Shown here piece by piece: positions 26,497 to 35,905 of a stretch of DNA of 64,000 nt (position 1 is its first letter; every line of letters starts with the position of its first letter). The DNA lies in assembly GCF_014218355.1 (NCBI RefSeq), contig NZ_AP023368.1:3724001-3788000 (forward strand), given 5' to 3'. The position numbers and the translations under genes were made by a program. Below the pieces are notes generated by a model. The model searched no databases, had not been told where the DNA came from, and saw only the letters and a list, made by a program, of their open reading frames with translations. This stretch comes from Anaerocolumna chitinilytica. GTDB lineage: Bacteria; Bacillota; Clostridia; Lachnospirales; Lachnospiraceae.

Positions 26497-27945
26497 CTAT
26501 ATTAATTCTCCAAAATAATAGAATCCTTTGCATTGTGACAATTTAACAGAAACTAACTTGCCGATGAGCTCATCACTTCCTTTAAAATGAACCAGCGTAT
26601 TATTGCTTAACCTTCCTGTTAAAAAGGAAGAATCCTGGGTATTAACCTCTTCTACCAGAACTTCCTCCACCATGCCTTCCAATTTACCGGTCAGTTCTCC
26701 TGCAATTTCCTGAACAGTTTTTAAAAGCCGGTCAAAGCGCTCCTTTGCCACTGGGTCTTCCACCTGATTTTCCATCACACAAGCAGGTGTTCCCGAACGT
26801 TTGGAATAAAGGAAGGTGTAGGCACTGTCATAACGGACTTTCTTTACCACATCAAGTGTTTCAAGGAAATCTTCTTCTGTCTCACCCGGAAAACCCACAA
26901 TAATATCTGTAGTGAGTGAAATGTCCGGCATAGCAGTCTTTATTTTCTCCGCTACCTTAAGGTAAGATTCCTTTGTATAATTCCGATTCATTTTCTTTAA
27001 GATATCCGTACTTCCGGATTGTACCGGAAGGTGCAGATGTCTGCATATTTTCTTGGAATTCTTCATCACTTCTATTAATTCATCCGATAAATCCTTCGGG
27101 TGGGAGGTCATAAAACGTATTCTCTTAAGTCCCTCAATCTGTTCCAGCTGCACTAAAAGTTCAGCAAAACTTATGGGTTCCTTCAGATTCTTACCATAGG
27201 AATTCACATTCTGACCCAATAGCATAATCTCAATTACACCGTCTGCTACTAATTCCCTGACTTCCTTTATGATATCTTCAGGATTTCTGCTTCTTTCTCT
27301 TCCTCGTACATAAGGCACGATGCAGTAACTGCAGAAATTATTGCAGCCGTACATTATATTAACGCCTGCTTTAAAAGAATATTTTCGCTCACTGGGAAGA
27401 TCCTCTACAATCAGATTTGTATCCTTCCAAATATCAATTATCATGGTTTTTGAGTGTAGTCTGGTATCCATAAGCTCTGCCAGTTTAAAGATATTGTGGG
27501 TACCAAATATCATATCTACAAAACGATAGCTTTTCTTAATTTTATCCACTACCGCATCTTCCTGCATCATACAGCCGCAGAGTGCAATCATCATGTTAGG
27601 ATTTTTTCTTTTCAGACCGTTAAGATAACCCAATCTTCCATATACTCTGGTATTGGCGTTCTCCCTTACTGTACAGGTGTTATAGACCACAAAATCCACT
27701 TCTTCTCCTTCTACCTGTACATACCCGATCTTCTCAAGAATACCGGCAAGTTTTTCTGAATCCTTCGCATTCATCTGGCAGCCAAAAGTAACTACTGAAA
27801 AGGTTAAGGCTCTGTTTAGTTCCTTTTCCTTGTGTCTTACCCACTTTCTGCACTTTGCCATAAAATAATACTGACGCTCAGGTTCTGTAAGAGGTTCCTT
27901 GCCCTCCAAATCTATCTCATCAAGATTCATAAGTAAACTGCTCAT
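26497..27945 (-). CDS. miaB: tRNA-2-methylthio-N6-dimethylallyladenosine synthase MiaB
   Basis: Radical-SAM methylthiotransferase acting on i6A37 of tRNAs. The N-terminal MTTase domain has Cys in TFGCQMN, NTCTVREN and LCGCMMQ (auxiliary cluster). The radical-SAM cluster is CNNFCSYC, and a C-terminal TRAM domain follows (about 415-480). An N-terminal extension of about 45 residues precedes the MTTase domain, as in many clostridial members. Length is 482. Ribosome binding site is weak. It is last in the proB-DUF896-5FCL-proA-MazG-miaB run. Confidence 0.95.
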   Translation of the reverse strand: MSSLLMNLDEIDLEGKEPLTEPERQYYFMAKCRKWVRHKEKELNRALTFSVVTFGCQMNAKDSEKLAGILEKIGYVQVEGEEVDFVVYNTCTVRENANTRVYGRLGYLNGLKRKNPNMMIALCGCMMQEDAVVDKIKKSYRFVDMIFGTHNIFKLAELMDTRLHSKTMIIDIWKDTNLIVEDLPSERKYSFKAGVNIMYGCNNFCSYCIVPYVRGRERSRNPEDIIKEVRELVADGVIEIMLLGQNVNSYGKNLKEPISFAELLVQLEQIEGLKRIRFMTSHPKDLSDELIEVMKNSKKICRHLHLPVQSGSTDILKKMNRNYTKESYLKVAEKIKTAMPDISLTTDIIVGFPGETEEDFLETLDVVKKVRYDSAYTFLYSKRSGTPACVMENQVEDPVAKERFDRLLKTVQEIAGELTGKLEGMVEEVLVEEVNTQDSSFLTGRLSNNTLVHFKGSDELIGKLVSVKLSQCKGFYYFGELI

Positions 27946-28063
27946 TTTCTATTCTCTACTTTCAAAATACTTATTTTTAGGTGCCACAACCTAAAATTAT
28001 AGCTTATACAAGCCTAAATTACAACACTTAGAGTATAATGTCATGTGGTAAACCACTCACCCC

Positions 28064-28570
28064 TTAATTTAAATAATTTTTCTTACACAGCTCGTATTTC
28101 TCTGTCATAACTGTTTCAATATCGATTTCATATTCATAACATATTCCGAATAATTTTAGTATTAAATCCGACAAAGCCCCAGGTACCCCCTGGGGCTTAT
28201 TATCTCCTCTATAGTAATAATAACTCACATGGTACCCATTATCAGACTCTACGACAATATTGTAAAAATCCATCAAACAGGAAGCAATGGCTTCTGAAAA
28301 CTTTGCATTTTCTCCATTATTCTTTTTATACGAGAAATATTTTCCCGCTTCTTTAATAAAACCGCTGATATTTAGCTGGTCAGCCTCCGCCGCTATCTGA
28401 ATAATATCATCTTCGATACTAATTTTTCCTTTAATATATAGTTCTAACAATTGATAACCTAATTGCCTGAGGTTATCATTATACTCTTGAGCAGTCCCTG
28501 CTCCCGGTTCTTTCAATTTCCTGCATTTCTTCAACAGTCTTTCAAGCCTTCTCATCAATCTCACTTTCAC
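28064..28570 (-). CDS. MazG-like all-alpha protein, probably degenerate
   Basis: Weak match to MazG-type nucleotide pyrophosphohydrolases. The C-terminal part reads KPQGVPGALSDLILKLFG then EIDIETVMTEKYELCKKN, close to the family's KPEGxPxELADVxIRLxD...GIDLExAxxEKMxYNxxRP pattern. The usual metal-binding Glu of the ELAD motif is Ala here, and the upstream ExxE helix (SEAIASCLMDFYNI) is also altered. Catalysis is therefore doubtful. The N-terminal 60 residues are basic and helical. GTG at 28570 or ATG at 28555 could be the start. It lies between proA and miaB with short gaps. Confidence 0.6.
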   Translation of the reverse strand: MKVRLMRRLERLLKKCRKLKEPGAGTAQEYNDNLRQLGYQLLELYIKGKISIEDDIIQIAAEADQLNISGFIKEAGKYFSYKKNNGENAKFSEAIASCLMDFYNIVVESDNGYHVSYYYYRGDNKPQGVPGALSDLILKLFGICYEYEIDIETVMTEKYELCKKNYLN

Positions 28571-28599
28571 ATTTCACTCATTATGTCATTCTCTACTAG

Positions 28600-29844
28600 T
28601 TAAGGCCTAATCTGACCGTTTCCGAAAATAATGTATTTAGTTGAAGTTAGTGCGAGAAGTCCCATAGGGCCTCTGGCATGCAGTTTTTGGGTACTTATAC
28701 CGATTTCAGCCCCAAATCCGAATTCGCCTCCATCTGTAAAACGGGTGGATACATTGACATACACAGCTGCCGCATCAATTTCATTTAAAAATTTCATTGA
28801 ATTATTATAATCCTTTGTAATAATAGATTCGGAATGTCCTGTATTATAATTATTGATATGTTCTATGGCTTCCTCTATGGAGTCTACAATTTTTAAGGAA
28901 ATCAAACGATCCAGGTATTCTCTTCCGAAATCATCTTCCGTAGCCGCTTCCATTCCAGAACAAACTGCTCTGGCTCTTTCATCTGCTCTGATTACTACAT
29001 GATTATCCGTTAACATGTTATATAATAATGGTAAAAATGCATCCATAACACCGCTGTGTACAACAAGAGATTCACAGGCATTACATACTCCAAGTCTTTG
29101 GGTTTTGGCATTATGTATAATGCGCAGTGCCATATCAAAATCAGCTGATTCGTCCACATAGACATGACAATTGCCGGTTCCGGTTTCAATCACTGGAATT
29201 GTACTGTTTTCCACCACTGTTTTAATCAAGCCTGCACCGCCTCTTGGTATCAGCAGGTTGATGTATTTATTCAGTCGCATCAGTTCTTTGGCAGTTTCCC
29301 TGCTGGTGTCTTCCACTAACTGTATGGCATCCTCTGTTATATCACTGGTGGTTAATGCTTCCCTAATAATCTTTACAATTGCAATGTTAGAATTAAGAGC
29401 ATCACTGCCTCCTTTTAATATTACCGCATTGCTGGTCTTAAAACATAAACCAAAGGCATCTGCCGTAACATTAGGCCTGGATTCATAAATAATACCGATG
29501 ACACCTATTGGAACCCTTTTTTGCCCGATTACCAGTCCGTTCGGCCTTTCCTTCATTGAGATAACTTCTCCTATCGGATCTTCCAAAGATGAAATCTCCA
29601 GAAGTCCCTCTGCCATGGCATCAATTCTTGCCGCATTTAAGGTAAGTCTGTCAACTAAAGCTTCCGACATACCATTTGCTTTCGCCTTTTTTACATCCTC
29701 CTGATTCGCCAGCAGAATCTCATCCTTGTGATTTTTCAACGCGTAAGAAGCAACTTGTAATCCTTTAATTTTTCTTTCCTGACTCAGAGTGTTCAAAACA
29801 GCTGCTGCCTTTTTAGCTCTTTGCCCAATCTCCAGTAGTTCCAT
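28600..29844 (-). CDS. proA: Gamma-glutamyl phosphate reductase
   Basis: Second step of proline synthesis: NADPH-dependent reduction of glutamyl 5-phosphate. Aldehyde dehydrogenase fold with the catalytic Cys in [14 protein letters not shown] and the [10 protein letters not shown] and PRGGAGLI segments typical of ProA. The C-terminus has [25 protein letters not shown]. At 414 residues it is full length. It is in the same run as proB, with two small genes between them. Confidence 0.97.
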   Translation of the reverse strand: MELLEIGQRAKKAAAVLNTLSQERKIKGLQVASYALKNHKDEILLANQEDVKKAKANGMSEALVDRLTLNAARIDAMAEGLLEISSLEDPIGEVISMKERPNGLVIGQKRVPIGVIGIIYESRPNVTADAFGLCFKTSNAVILKGGSDALNSNIAIVKIIREALTTSDITEDAIQLVEDTSRETAKELMRLNKYINLLIPRGGAGLIKTVVENSTIPVIETGTGNCHVYVDESADFDMALRIIHNAKTQRLGVCNACESLVVHSGVMDAFLPLLYNMLTDNHVVIRADERARAVCSGMEAATEDDFGREYLDRLISLKIVDSIEEAIEHINNYNTGHSESIITKDYNNSMKFLNEIDAAAVYVNVSTRFTDGGEFGFGAEIGISTQKLHARGPMGLLALTSTKYIIFGNGQIRP

Positions 29845-29925
29845 GTAATCACCCTTTCCTTCTATTCAAGTGCCCTTAAAGCAATTATTAAAGTACCCCT
29901 ACCCCAACGCATGATAATCCATTTT

Positions 29926-30495
29926 TCAAACTAATTTCTCTGAACAGTTTTCAGTAATTAGCCAATCTATCTTCACATCATGACTTTCAGCCGGAATATT
30001 ATCATATACTTGAAAGTCATATGCCAAAGCTATTTTTAAAAACTTCGCCTTACCGGAATTAGCAGTAAAATAGGCATCATAATAACTTTTACCATAACCG
30101 ATTCGATTCCCCTTGCGGTCAAATGCTAGACCGGGTACCAGTATTAGATTGGTACTGTCTGCTAATAGCTCAATTTTTTTCAGGGGATCCGGTTCCGGTA
30201 TTCCCATGGTGCTTACAGCAGTCTCAGAAAAAGCTGTTATATAAAAGAATTCAATCTCCTTACCCATTACTTTCGGTAAAGCTACTTTCTTACCATCTCT
30301 TAAAGCCTGATTGATTAAAGGCAGAGTATTCACTTCCTGGTTAAAGGCAGCATAAAGGATAATCTGACTGCAATTACAGTATTCAGCTAACGTAGTAAAT
30401 TGATGCACTATAATTTCACTCTTAGCTGTAATCTGTTCCTTTGTCAGCCTTTCTTTCTGCTGTTTTATTTCCTGCCTTATTTCATCTTTTGTCAT
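29926..30495 (-). CDS. 5-formyltetrahydrofolate cyclo-ligase
   Basis: ATP-dependent conversion of 5-formyl-THF to 5,10-methenyl-THF. It begins with basic QEIKQQKERL, has YAAFNQEVNTLPLI, and ends with the signature LVPGLAFDRKGNRIGYGKSY followed by YDAYF. It is 189 residues. Its ATG overlaps the stop of the DUF896 gene (TAATG), so the two are translationally coupled. Confidence 0.93.
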   Translation of the reverse strand: MTKDEIRQEIKQQKERLTKEQITAKSEIIVHQFTTLAEYCNCSQIILYAAFNQEVNTLPLINQALRDGKKVALPKVMGKEIEFFYITAFSETAVSTMGIPEPDPLKKIELLADSTNLILVPGLAFDRKGNRIGYGKSYYDAYFTANSGKAKFLKIALAYDFQVYDNIPAESHDVKIDWLITENCSEKLV

Positions 30496-30704
30496 TAGTT
30501 TTTTTCCTTTTTTGAAAGCTCAGTCACTGTTCCATCCGGGTTTAATAAGGATATATTGTTAAGTGTTCCTCTTAAATTATTTCTAACAGACTGTATATAT
30601 TCACTTCGAAGTTCTGCCTGTTCCGCTTTTTCTTCTTCTGTCAGGCCTTCCTCCTGGGATTTTTTATATAATTGATTGATTCTTGCTAACCTTGATTCTT
30701 CCAT
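30495..30704 (-). CDS. DUF896 (YnzC-type) small protein
   Basis: A 69-residue helical protein beginning MEESRLARINQLYKKSQEEG, with the conserved LTEEEKAEQAELRSEYI helix-turn-helix of DUF896 (YnzC/UPF0291) and a short tail. The family role is unclear; B. subtilis YnzC has been linked to the SOS region. Its stop codon overlaps the start of the 5-FCL gene, and it follows proB by 14 bp. Confidence 0.92.
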   Translation of the reverse strand: MEESRLARINQLYKKSQEEGLTEEEKAEQAELRSEYIQSVRNNLRGTLNNISLLNPDGTVTELSKKEKN

Positions 30705-30718
30705 GTATGCTCCTTTTA

Positions 30719-31576
30719 TTATGCTTTGTTCGAGTATTGTTTCGTACTGATATAATCAAGCAGTTTAAAATTCTCATCTTTTTGTGCTAAAAAGAAGGTT
30801 CCTTTTTTATCTCCGGCCATTATTGACTGGATAATACCAACCTCTTCTCCATTGGCAATTATCATATCTGCACCGGAGGCTGTGGCTATCTTCGCAGCAC
30901 TGATCTTCGTTGCCATTCCTCCCGTACCCACAAGAGAAGAGGAATCTTTTGCCATACTGTTCAGTCGTTCATCTATATGTTCCACACAATCTATGAATTC
31001 CGCATTCTCATTCTGTCTTGGATCATCCGTATATAGGCCGTCAATATCAGAAAGCAGGATCAGTAAATCTGCATGAATAAGTGCGGTTACAATTGCTGAC
31101 AGGGTATCGTTGTCACCAAATTCAATCTCATCTGTAGTAACCGTATCGTTTTCATTAACAATAGGAATTACACCCATATCAAAGAGTTCATGAAAAGTAT
31201 TTTGGGCATTCTCCCTGCTGATGTCATTAATCATTGTATACTTAGTCATTAGTATCTGTGCGGGTACCTGATTATATTCTGCAAATAACTTCTGGTACAC
31301 CATCATTAATCTTGCCTGACCTACCGCGGCACAGGCTTGCTTGACAGCCTTCTTTGAAGGACGGTTTCTGATGCCAAGAGTTTCCTTTCCAACTGCAATT
31401 GCACCTGATGATACTAATATTACATCCTTTCCCTGATTCCTTAAATCCGTTAGTATACGAACTAATTTTTCCATCTTTGTAAGGTTAATCCTTCCGGTCT
31501 CCTGATGAGTTAAAGAGGATGAACCTATTTTTATAACAATACGCTTCTTATCCTTTAACAATTCTCTTCCTGACAT
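30719..31576 (-). CDS. proB: Glutamate 5-kinase without PUA domain
   Basis: First, normally proline-inhibited step of proline synthesis. Amino acid kinase fold: VIKIGSSSLTH, VSSGAIAVGKETLG, NENDTVTTDEIEFGDNDTLS, LSDIDGLYTDDPR and GTGGMATKISAAKIA. The protein stops at 285 residues. The C-terminal PUA domain (about 90 residues) of E. coli ProB is absent, as in a number of Gram-positive enzymes. First gene of the pro-miaB run. Confidence 0.95.
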   Translation of the reverse strand: MSGRELLKDKKRIVIKIGSSSLTHQETGRINLTKMEKLVRILTDLRNQGKDVILVSSGAIAVGKETLGIRNRPSKKAVKQACAAVGQARLMMVYQKLFAEYNQVPAQILMTKYTMINDISRENAQNTFHELFDMGVIPIVNENDTVTTDEIEFGDNDTLSAIVTALIHADLLILLSDIDGLYTDDPRQNENAEFIDCVEHIDERLNSMAKDSSSLVGTGGMATKISAAKIATASGADMIIANGEEVGIIQSIMAGDKKGTFFLAQKDENFKLLDYISTKQYSNKA

Positions 31577-31717
31577 CCAATCTTCCTCTCTGCGCTATTA
31601 GGGGCATATATAATCTTTCAGATTATACAACGTTTCAGCTTCTGTAATTTTTCAGCTTTTGCTATCTTTCAGCTTATGCAATCTTATAGATTGCAGTAAA
31701 ATTACATCTATTCTAAC

Positions 31718-33337
31718 TTATTTCAGATTTTCTGTAAATATTGGATACTTATATTTTGAGGCAATCGCTTCAAATACCTTAATTCCGTCCACTGCGGCAG
31801 AGGTAATTCCACCTGCGTAACCGGCTCCTTCACCGCAGGGATATATTCCTGCAATATTGGCTTCATAGCCGTCATCTCTCTCCATACGGATAGGGGAGGA
31901 GGTTCTCGTTTCCACACCGGATAAGATCATCTCTTCTCTTGAAAATCCCTTGATTTTCCGCTCAAAATTCTCTATACCATCTATTAATGCAGCCGAAACA
32001 TAATCCGGCAGACATTCTCTTAAATTAGATAGACTGTAGCTGCCCTTTAGATTGGGGGTTATGGCACCAAAGCCGTTACTGACTCTATTGTTTTTAAAAT
32101 CTCCATAGAGCTGGACAGGCACTGCTCCTTTCCCCCTCTCATAGGCTTTTGCTTCCCATATTCTTTGAAATTCAACTCCTGCGAGAGGATAATTGTTCAT
32201 ACCGGTCTCCTTAAAATAATCCTCCGGTGTTACTGTAACAATCAAAGCACTGTTGGCATTCTTTTCGTTTCTCCCATGATTGCTCATTCCATTAACAGCT
32301 GTATGACCTTCCTCAGAGGAGGCATTGACTACAAATCCGCCCGGACACATGCAAAAGGAATATATTCCTCTCCCATTTACAGCATTATGAGTTAATTTAT
32401 AATCGGCAGGAGGGAGTTTATCATAGCGGCTTCCATATTGATTCCTGCTTATTAACTCTTGGGGATGTTCCATACGAAGGCCGATGGCAAAAGACTTTGG
32501 TGTAAGATTCATTCCTTTTTCATGCAGTAGTTTAAAGGTATCTCTGGCACTGTGTCCAAGGGCTAATACTAAGACACTGCACTCAAGGACTTCCTTATGC
32601 TCCAGTTCAATTCCGGTAACCCGTCCTTCTTTCATCAGAATATCTGTCAGGCAGGTTTGAAAGCGAACCTCTCCGCCAAGAGATATGATCTCTTGTCTGA
32701 TTGCTTTTACTACCTCCCTTAACTTATCTGTTCCGATATGGGGCTTATTCAGATACAGTATTTCCTCCGGTGCACCATGTTCTGCTAAAACCTGTAAAAC
32801 AAAATGGTTTCTGCCGAACTGGTCCTTTATCATGGTATTTAATTTACCGTCTGAAAAGGTACCTGCACCGCCTTCTCCAAACTGTACATTGGACCTGGTA
32901 TTTAACTTACCGTTTTTCCAAAATTCTTCTACACTGACTACTCTTTTTTCAACTGCTTCTCCACGTTCTATGATAATAGGACGGTAGCCATGGCGTGCAA
33001 GCAAAAGTCCGCAAAACAGGCCTGCCGGGCCAAAACCGGCTATAATCGGCCTCTTCTCAAGGTTTTCATCTCCTGTCGGTTTAAATTGATAAGCATTCCT
33101 CTTTGCAATCGTTACATTCACATTCTTTAATCTAGCTGCCTTTTTCTCCTCATCGTCTACCATAACTTCTATTTGATACACATAACAGACCTCTTCTTTT
33201 CTGGCATCAACGGATTTCTTTGTAATTATAAGTTTTTTTATTTCTTCTTCCTTTATTTTCAGGGTCTTCGCAGCCAGTTTATATAATTCTTTCTCTGACT
33301 GTTCCAATTTGAGTTTTAACTGGGATATCTGTAACAC
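31718..33337 (-). CDS. FAD-dependent dehydrogenase, COG2509 type
   Basis: Flavoprotein of uncertain substrate. An N-terminal alpha/beta domain (about 1-90) precedes the FAD-binding motif AGFGPAGLFCGLLLARHGY followed by Glu in IIIERG. Further signatures are NVQFGEGGAGTFSDGKL, LALGHSARDTF and a C-terminal GIYPCGEGAGYAGGITSAA. This set is typical of the 530-residue COG2509 proteins. The start is GTG with AGAGG upstream, 17 bp after the stop of the next flavoprotein gene, so the two form an operon. Confidence 0.9.
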   Translation of the reverse strand: MLQISQLKLKLEQSEKELYKLAAKTLKIKEEEIKKLIITKKSVDARKEEVCYVYQIEVMVDDEEKKAARLKNVNVTIAKRNAYQFKPTGDENLEKRPIIAGFGPAGLFCGLLLARHGYRPIIIERGEAVEKRVVSVEEFWKNGKLNTRSNVQFGEGGAGTFSDGKLNTMIKDQFGRNHFVLQVLAEHGAPEEILYLNKPHIGTDKLREVVKAIRQEIISLGGEVRFQTCLTDILMKEGRVTGIELEHKEVLECSVLVLALGHSARDTFKLLHEKGMNLTPKSFAIGLRMEHPQELISRNQYGSRYDKLPPADYKLTHNAVNGRGIYSFCMCPGGFVVNASSEEGHTAVNGMSNHGRNEKNANSALIVTVTPEDYFKETGMNNYPLAGVEFQRIWEAKAYERGKGAVPVQLYGDFKNNRVSNGFGAITPNLKGSYSLSNLRECLPDYVSAALIDGIENFERKIKGFSREEMILSGVETRTSSPIRMERDDGYEANIAGIYPCGEGAGYAGGITSAAVDGIKVFEAIASKYKYPIFTENLK

Positions 33338-33354
33338 AAATTACCTCTTTTCTT

Positions 33355-34557
33355 TTATATGTGATTACCGGCTACAAAACCGCTGGACCAAGCCCATTGA
33401 AGGTTATATCCTCCGCAGGTACCATCCACATCTACGATTTCTCCTGCAAAAAAAAGTCCCTTTACCAGTTTTGATTCCATGGTTGACGGATTTATCTGCA
33501 AGGTATCAACCCCTCCCGCAGTCACTTGGGCTTGCTCAAAGGGATTGGTTTCTGTAATGAAGATTTTCCATTCTTTGAGTCTTAAGGCAATCTTCTCCAA
33601 CTGCTCTTCTTTTAATTGCGCCAGAGTAAGACTTACATCTATTTTTGTCTCCCGCAAGGCAGCATACGCCAATTTTTTGTTCATAAACCCGATAAATGCC
33701 TCTTCGATTGTTTCTTTCGGATTTCTGTTTAATCTGCCTGCCAATATATTTTTTATTTCCTCTTTTGAAAGAGCCGGAAAGAAATCAAGAACCAGAATTG
33801 CTTCCCTTCCTTCACTCAAAGCCTTTGCAGCATAACGGCTTACCTGCATCACCGGAATACCTGATATTCCATAATCAGCAAAAAGTATCTCTCCTTTTTC
33901 CTTTGCAACAAACCGGCTTCCGGTATAGAGACTAACCTCCGCTTCCGTCCGCACTCCTGAGAGAGTTTTAAAATATTTCTCTTTCGCTCTTAGTTGAACC
34001 AATGCCGGTAAAGGTCTAATAATTCGATGTCCCAGAGCACCTGCCAGCTGAAAGCTGCTTCCGTCAGAACCAAGTGCCGGATTTGCCATACCTCCTCCTG
34101 CCAAAAGTACTTTATCTGCCTGAAACTGCCCCTTATCCGTAAATATCGTAAGATTTCGATTTATACTATTCACATGAATCCCGCATTCTATCTTCACATG
34201 CAGGCGCTCTGCCTCCAATAACAGTACTTCAAGGACAGAAGAAGCCTGTCCTGAGTTTGGATATAGATACCCATTTCGCTCATGTGGATAAATACCGATC
34301 TCCTGAAAGAAATCTATCGTCTTCTTCACATCGAAATTCATTAGCACTTCCGGTGCAAAGGCAGGATTATCACTTCTGTAGCAATCTCCCTCCTGTACAA
34401 GATTCGTATAATTACACTTACCGTTACCTGTCGCAAGAATCTTCTTTCCCGGTTTATCCTTGTGTTCAAGCACCGTTACTTTTCTATTCCGTCTTGCCGC
34501 CCATATAGCGGCAAAAAGTCCGGATGCACCGCCTCCAATAACATATATTCCGCTCAT
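33355..34557 (-). CDS. HI0933/YhiN-family FAD flavoprotein (BaiN-like)
   Basis: Probable FAD-dependent oxidoreductase. The dinucleotide fold is IYVIGGGASGLFAAIWAARR, followed by LEHKDKPGKKILATGNGKCN, the HI0933 signature. The C-terminus has AGGVDTLQINPSTMESK and FFAGEIVDVDGTCGGYNLQW. It is 400 residues. AGGAGG precedes the ATG. Related proteins include BaiN, which acts in bile acid dehydroxylation, but the substrate here cannot be deduced. It is upstream of the COG2509 gene. Confidence 0.9.
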   Translation of the reverse strand: MSGIYVIGGGASGLFAAIWAARRNRKVTVLEHKDKPGKKILATGNGKCNYTNLVQEGDCYRSDNPAFAPEVLMNFDVKKTIDFFQEIGIYPHERNGYLYPNSGQASSVLEVLLLEAERLHVKIECGIHVNSINRNLTIFTDKGQFQADKVLLAGGGMANPALGSDGSSFQLAGALGHRIIRPLPALVQLRAKEKYFKTLSGVRTEAEVSLYTGSRFVAKEKGEILFADYGISGIPVMQVSRYAAKALSEGREAILVLDFFPALSKEEIKNILAGRLNRNPKETIEEAFIGFMNKKLAYAALRETKIDVSLTLAQLKEEQLEKIALRLKEWKIFITETNPFEQAQVTAGGVDTLQINPSTMESKLVKGLFFAGEIVDVDGTCGGYNLQWAWSSGFVAGNHI

Positions 34558-34698
34558 ATGGCAATCCTCCTAAATTCTCTTTATGTTAAATCCTATAGGA
34601 ATTATCAGTCACTTTAAATATTATAGCATATATCCTGCACTCCAACAATGTGGTTTGTTATACTGCTGTCTCCGCTCCTTCCACAAATTAACATAAAC

Positions 34699-34727
34699 TT
34701 GACAAACATTTCGATTTGCTTTAAGAT
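34699..34727 (+). promoter_or_regulatory. Promoter for the flavodoxin gene
   Basis: TTGACA (34699-34704), a 17-base spacer and TAAGAT (34722-34727), about 58 bases before the start codon. Confidence 0.65.
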
Positions 34728-34784
34728 ACAAGTAGGCACTATGACCTATGCCATATACTCTAAATGCTTAGAAAGGAGCAAATG

Positions 34785-35264
34785 ATGAAAACATTAATTG
34801 TTTTCTATTCGCTTGAAGGAAACACAAAAATCATTGCAGATATCCTTGCAGAGGAATTAGATTCTGAATGCATAGAGTTAAAGCCGGACAAGGAAATACC
34901 CAAGGGAGGTTTTACCAAGTTTCTCTGGGGCGGTAAAAGCGTTTTATTTCATGAGAAACCAACCCTTACGAATGAATTTCCTGACATAGACGAATATGAT
35001 ACAATATTCATTGGCACTCCTATATGGGCAAGTTCCTATACACCACCTATTGCATCCTTCCTTGAAAAGGTATCCATAAGGGGCAAGAAAATAGCTCTCT
35101 TTGCTTGTCATGCCGGAGGCGGCGCTGAGAAATGCTTCGAAAAATTAAAATCTCAGCTAAACGACAATCAAATTATTGGCACTATAACATTTACAGACCC
35201 CGGTAAAGAAGAACGCGAAAAAATCAAGGCTCAGTTAAAGCACTGGCTGCATGAAATCACCTAA
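34785..35264 (+). CDS. Flavodoxin-like FMN protein
   Basis: Single-domain electron-transfer protein. The FMN phosphate loop is FYSLEGNTK, the second loop is GTPIWASSYTPPI, and the third is CHAGGGAEK, matching the short-chain flavodoxin_4 type. ATG 34785 lies six bases after AAAGGAG; earlier in-frame ATGs overlap that site. It is 159 residues. Monocistronic with its own promoter and terminator; no oxidoreductase partner is adjacent on the same strand. Confidence 0.88.
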   Translation: MKTLIVFYSLEGNTKIIADILAEELDSECIELKPDKEIPKGGFTKFLWGGKSVLFHEKPTLTNEFPDIDEYDTIFIGTPIWASSYTPPIASFLEKVSIRGKKIALFACHAGGGAEKCFEKLKSQLNDNQIIGTITFTDPGKEEREKIKAQLKHWLHEIT

Positions 35265-35307
35265 TATAATCTCTATTCATTTATTCAATACCAATTATGC
35301 TAAGAAT

Positions 35308-35347
35308 AAGGCTTAAGAAGACAATTATGTTTTCTTAAGCCTTTTAT
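35308..35347 (+). terminator. Intrinsic terminator of the flavodoxin gene
   Basis: AAGGCTTAAGAA and TTCTTAAGCCTT form a perfect 12-bp stem with a 12-base loop, followed by TTATATTT. It lies about 45 bases after the stop codon. Confidence 0.85.
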
Positions 35348-35401
35348 ATTTAACTATTTATACCACATCATTTGATCTAAAATTTTTATAATAAATTTTA
35401 A

Positions 35402-35764
35402 TCAGAGAAAATTAAGCTTCTTTACCTGTTCTAAAACATCGCCTTCACTGAACGGCTTCACTATAAATCCCTTGGCTCCGGCTCGGATACAATCCATTAT
35501 TACGGCTTCCTGTCCCATAGCCGAAACCATTAAAACTTTACAGTTCTTATCTATATTCTTAATAACCTTAAGGGCTTCCAGTCCGTCCATACCAGGCATT
35601 GTAACGTCCATAGTCACAAACTCAGGCTTAACCAGGAGATATTGCTCCACAGCTTCTCTGCCATTGGATGCTTCTCCTACGACTTCATAACCGTTCCTTC
35701 TAAGTATATCTCCCAGTACTTTTCTCATAAAAATGGCATCGTCAGCAATTAAAACATTCTTCAT
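35402..35764 (-). CDS. Stand-alone CheY-type response regulator
   Basis: Single receiver domain without an output domain. Acid pocket Asp-Asp in IADDA, phospho-acceptor Asp in TMDVTMPG, Ser in MVSAMG and Lys in IVKPFSEG are all present. It probably controls the flagellar switch or a phosphorelay, with a chemoreceptor encoded 13 kb away. ATG 35764 has AGGAGG four bases upstream and gives 121 residues. The longer frame reads through the ribosome binding site. Confidence 0.9.
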   Translation of the reverse strand: MKNVLIADDAIFMRKVLGDILRRNGYEVVGEASNGREAVEQYLLVKPEFVTMDVTMPGMDGLEALKVIKNIDKNCKVLMVSAMGQEAVIMDCIRAGAKGFIVKPFSEGDVLEQVKKLNFL

Positions 35765-35882
35765 GTGACCTCCTACAGTATTGCCCAATTTAAGCTCACA
35801 GGCATTCTCCCCATAAATACTGTTTTATATACCAGCATTCCTGTATCTCGCAATTTTTTCTGCGAATCCGCCTAATATAGAA

Positions 35883-35905
35883 AGCAAAAGTGCTTCGTAT
35901 TTTTG
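35883..35905 (-). terminator. Weak hairpin after leuS
   Basis: On the minus strand GCAAAAA and TTTTGC pair right after the leuS stop codon, and TTTC follows. The stem is short and AT-rich, so termination there is only possible, not clear. Confidence 0.35.

Noticed and set aside
27970..28000. TTTAGGT/ACCTAAA hairpin before miaB as a terminator
   Set aside because: The stem is short and AT-rich and lies inside a closely spaced run. The sequence after it is AATAAG rather than a U-run.
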